NCBI GenBank assembly: GCA_005656395.1
Contig: SRSI01000010.1
Coordinates: 1,054,001-1,118,000 of the forward strand
DNA: 64,000 nt
Reading direction: 5' to 3'
Source: Strongyloides papillosus
Taxonomy: Eukaryota > Nematoda > Chromadorea > Rhabditida > Strongyloididae
Part shown: positions 61,821 through 64,000 of the stretch, one piece after another
Numbering within the stretch: position 1 is the stretch's first letter
Layout of the letters: every line of letters begins with the position of its first letter
Program-made: the position numbers and the translations under genes
The notes under the pieces: model-generated
What the model saw: only the letters and a program-made list of their open reading frames with translations
What the model was told of the DNA's origin: nothing
Databases searched by the model: none

Positions 61821-63828
61821 TTACTTTTTCAATGGTATTTTGTAATTACTAAAATCAGGTCCAAAATCTGGGATTTGTTGATCTTTATATCCTTTCAGCC
61901 AATATGTTGTCTGAAGTCCTTTACCTTTCATTTCTACTTCACCACGTAATTCTAAATTAAAATCAGGATCTTTTGATAATATAGCATGTGTTTGTGAAGA
62001 AACGTGTATTTTCAATGGCATTCCATTAGATTCCATTCTTGAAGATGTGTTTACAGTATCTCCAAATAGACAATATCTTGGCATTTTTGATCCAACAACA
62101 CCGGCAACAACACTTCCTGAATGCATACCAATTCTTAACTTCAATTGTTCTTTTGGTCTATGACGAATAACAAAAGTTTTTACTTTATGTAATAATGCTA
62201 AAGACATTTGAGCTATTTGTGAAGCATGATCATCTCTTCTTTCAGGAAGTCCAGATACAACCATATATGCATCTCCAATTGTTTCTACCTTATATACTTT
62301 AAAATTATCCACAACTCCATCAAATGCTAAATAGAGGTCATTAAGCAAGGTAACAACTTGCATAGGTGTTGATACAGATGATAATGATGTAAAACCAACA
62401 ATATCAGAAAAATAAATTGTAACACAATCATATGATTCTGCCTGCACAGAATTTCCTGCTATTAATTGTACTGCAACTGATGGAGGTAAAAGTTGGTGTA
62501 ACAATTCCTCAACCTTTTTCTTTTCAGCCAAGTATTCTTGGGTTCTTTCTTCAACTAATGATTCTAAGTTATTTGCATATTGTTCCATACGCTTTAATAA
62601 ATTATCAACAAGATTTGTTGTTTCATTGTCTTTATTAAGTGATCCTGCAATTTTACGTATTTCTGAAAATTCAGGTCTATCCATTGGATTTTCACTCCAA
62701 CACCTTTGCATTAATGCCGTCAGCTGTTCCATACTCTCTGGTTTTGAAGGCCCACCTTCTTCATTTGGAACTTCATCGAGTAATATCGGTCTATAAACTT
62801 CCTTTCCTATAGCTGGACCTTTAAAAACTTGCTCATATATGAATTTAGGATCTGCTGATTCATCACCTCTATAAAATGGTCCACATCTATAAACAACTTC
62901 ATGAGCTATTAAACCGAATGAGTAAACATCTCCCTTTTGTGTACCACCTCTCGGTGGATTTGGCAATCTTAAAAGCTCTGGTGCAGTATACATAAATTTT
63001 TTCCAATATTCATGTGAATCATCTTTTTCTTGACTAATTTCTTCATAAGCTCTTAATTCATTTAATCCATAATCAGTAATTTTTAATACAAAACGAGAAT
63101 CAACAACGCAATTACTTGGTTTTAATCGTCCATGTGATCTGATTTCTGAATGGTGCAAGAAATTCATCCCTTTAACTAAATCATGAAGAAGAGAAAATTT
63201 CATCATTGTATCTAATTTTATCTTTTCATCTTCCAAAATATCTTCAAGTGATCCACGTTGACAATATTCTGTTACTATACAATAATTTGGAGCATCTACA
63301 CAAGCACCCATAACACGAATAATGTGATCATGTGAATATTCACGTATTCTTTTAAATTCCATTAATGTATCTCTAGATAACTCTAATTTTGGATATTTTA
63401 CAGGATCTATTTTAAGCATTTTTACTGCAGCTGTTTGTCCTTTGTAATAAGCATATCTTATAAATATTTTAGAATTATTTGTCATATGTATTGTTTCAAC
63501 AGAACCTCCACTTTTAATAGAACCATTTGAATACTGAATTGATAATTTACGATTCTTAAAACTAAAACCACCGTTTCCATATTCTAAATCTTCTGAATGT
63601 GTTGGAAGTTTTTTGTTTACTGTTTCTACTGGCGAAGAAGGATGATTTTCATCATAAGTCTATAAAAAAACAAATATTTTAAATTAATATATTGAAAAAA
63701 CATACTCCATTATTTAAATCTAATACTTTATCACTTGTTGGAGAACTTTTTTTCCTTGTGAATAATGACAATTTTCTATCAAAAATCATTGCAGATATTT
63801 TCCTTGTTGCCCCAGAAGAACTACTTCT
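61821..63828 (-). CDS. Receptor guanylate cyclase, intracellular part (5' end outside window)
   Basis: Membrane guanylyl cyclase making cGMP. Two exons are visible: 63828-63706 (41 codons, phase 0 both sides) and 63659-61821; upstream exons for the extracellular and membrane parts must lie beyond 64000. Order: basic juxtamembrane segment; pseudokinase domain, with [29 protein letters not shown] in place of an HRD loop, and DYGL; dimerisation helix ([16 protein letters not shown]); then the cyclase domain. Cyclase residues are intact: FSDIVGFT and ETIGDAYMV supply the metal-binding aspartates, and the Glu of ETIGDAY plus the Cys of YCLFGDTVN fit GTP rather than ATP. The closest resemblance is to natriuretic-peptide receptors and C. 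elegans GCY-28, judged by eye. Confidence 0.93.
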
Positions 63829-64000
63829 CTGTAATAATAAATTTAATATGAATAAAGTATAATTTTTAAAATTTTAAATAATAATGAAAGCTCTAGATAT
63901 TATTTAATTTAATGCAACAGTTACTGGAAATGTAATTTAATATAATTATTTTCAATATTAATAACTAAATATAGAACCTATTTTATTTAATTATATGAAT
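63829..64000 (-). other. Probable intron of the guanylate cyclase gene
   Basis: AT-rich sequence upstream of the first visible cyclase exon, which begins after a TTATTACAG acceptor on the minus strand. No further exon is seen before the window edge. Confidence 0.5.

Noticed and set aside
1..64000. tRNA, rRNA, CRISPR and intact transposons
   Set aside because: No B-box-like GGTTCRANYCC, cloverleaf, rRNA core motif, regular spaced repeats or transposase motif was found by reading; a tRNAscan or repeat search could still find something missed.

Overview
The window looks like nuclear DNA of a nematode, most likely of the Strongyloididae (Strongyloides or Parastrongyloides). The base composition is extremely AT-rich. 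Introns are few and tiny (mostly 37-60 bp, GT...AG). Many start codons sit a few bases after a TTTTAG/TTTCAG acceptor, as expected for spliced-leader trans-splicing. Nearly all proteins are recognisable animal families, and several point to nematodes: an RNA-dependent RNA polymerase, a MATH/BTB-like protein, a worm-type CK1-like kinase and a receptor guanylate cyclase. All exon joins given here were made by hand, by checking splice sites and reading-frame phase.

Layout. 501-5241 (-): EGO-1/RRF-1-type RdRP. 7595-9387 (-): MATH/BTB-like protein. 9388-19621: a 10 kb AT-rich stretch with no gene I can support. 19622-24241 (+): a secreted protein of unknown function whose 2.5 kb intron contains an intronless CK1-family kinase (21043-22206). 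25018-26925 (+): tropomodulin. 29005-30370 (-): SLC25A46-like mitochondrial protein. 30801-36602 (+): five closely spaced genes that look like an operon: COP9 subunit 2, a 68-residue orphan, an Eaf6/MEAF6 homologue, the class III PI3-kinase VPS34 and a UPF0462 (C4orf33-like) protein. 36645-38641 (-): NHE8-type Na+/H+ exchanger. 39493-41888 (+): ZnT5-type zinc transporter. 42935-44764 (-): Myb/SANT-like protein. 45280-45999 (+): GST kappa, overlapping tail-to-tail with POFUT2 (45996-47264, -). 47490-50521 (-): CNK scaffold. 50939-54733 (+): splicing factor SF3B1. 57248-61500 (+): Iml1/DEPDC5. 61821-63828 (-): the intracellular half of a receptor guanylate cyclase that runs off the right edge.

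Most of these are single-copy housekeeping genes, so the window is mainly ordinary core genome. The unusual points are: a 19-bp tandem duplication that frameshifts VPS34 inside its kinase domain; the five-gene cluster with trans-splice-like acceptors; the kinase nested in an intron of another gene; a roughly 220-bp GC-richer island near 42.15 kb with a stable hairpin and a T-run, which may be a non-coding RNA gene; and the 10 kb gene-free block. I found no tRNA, rRNA, CRISPR array or intact mobile element.
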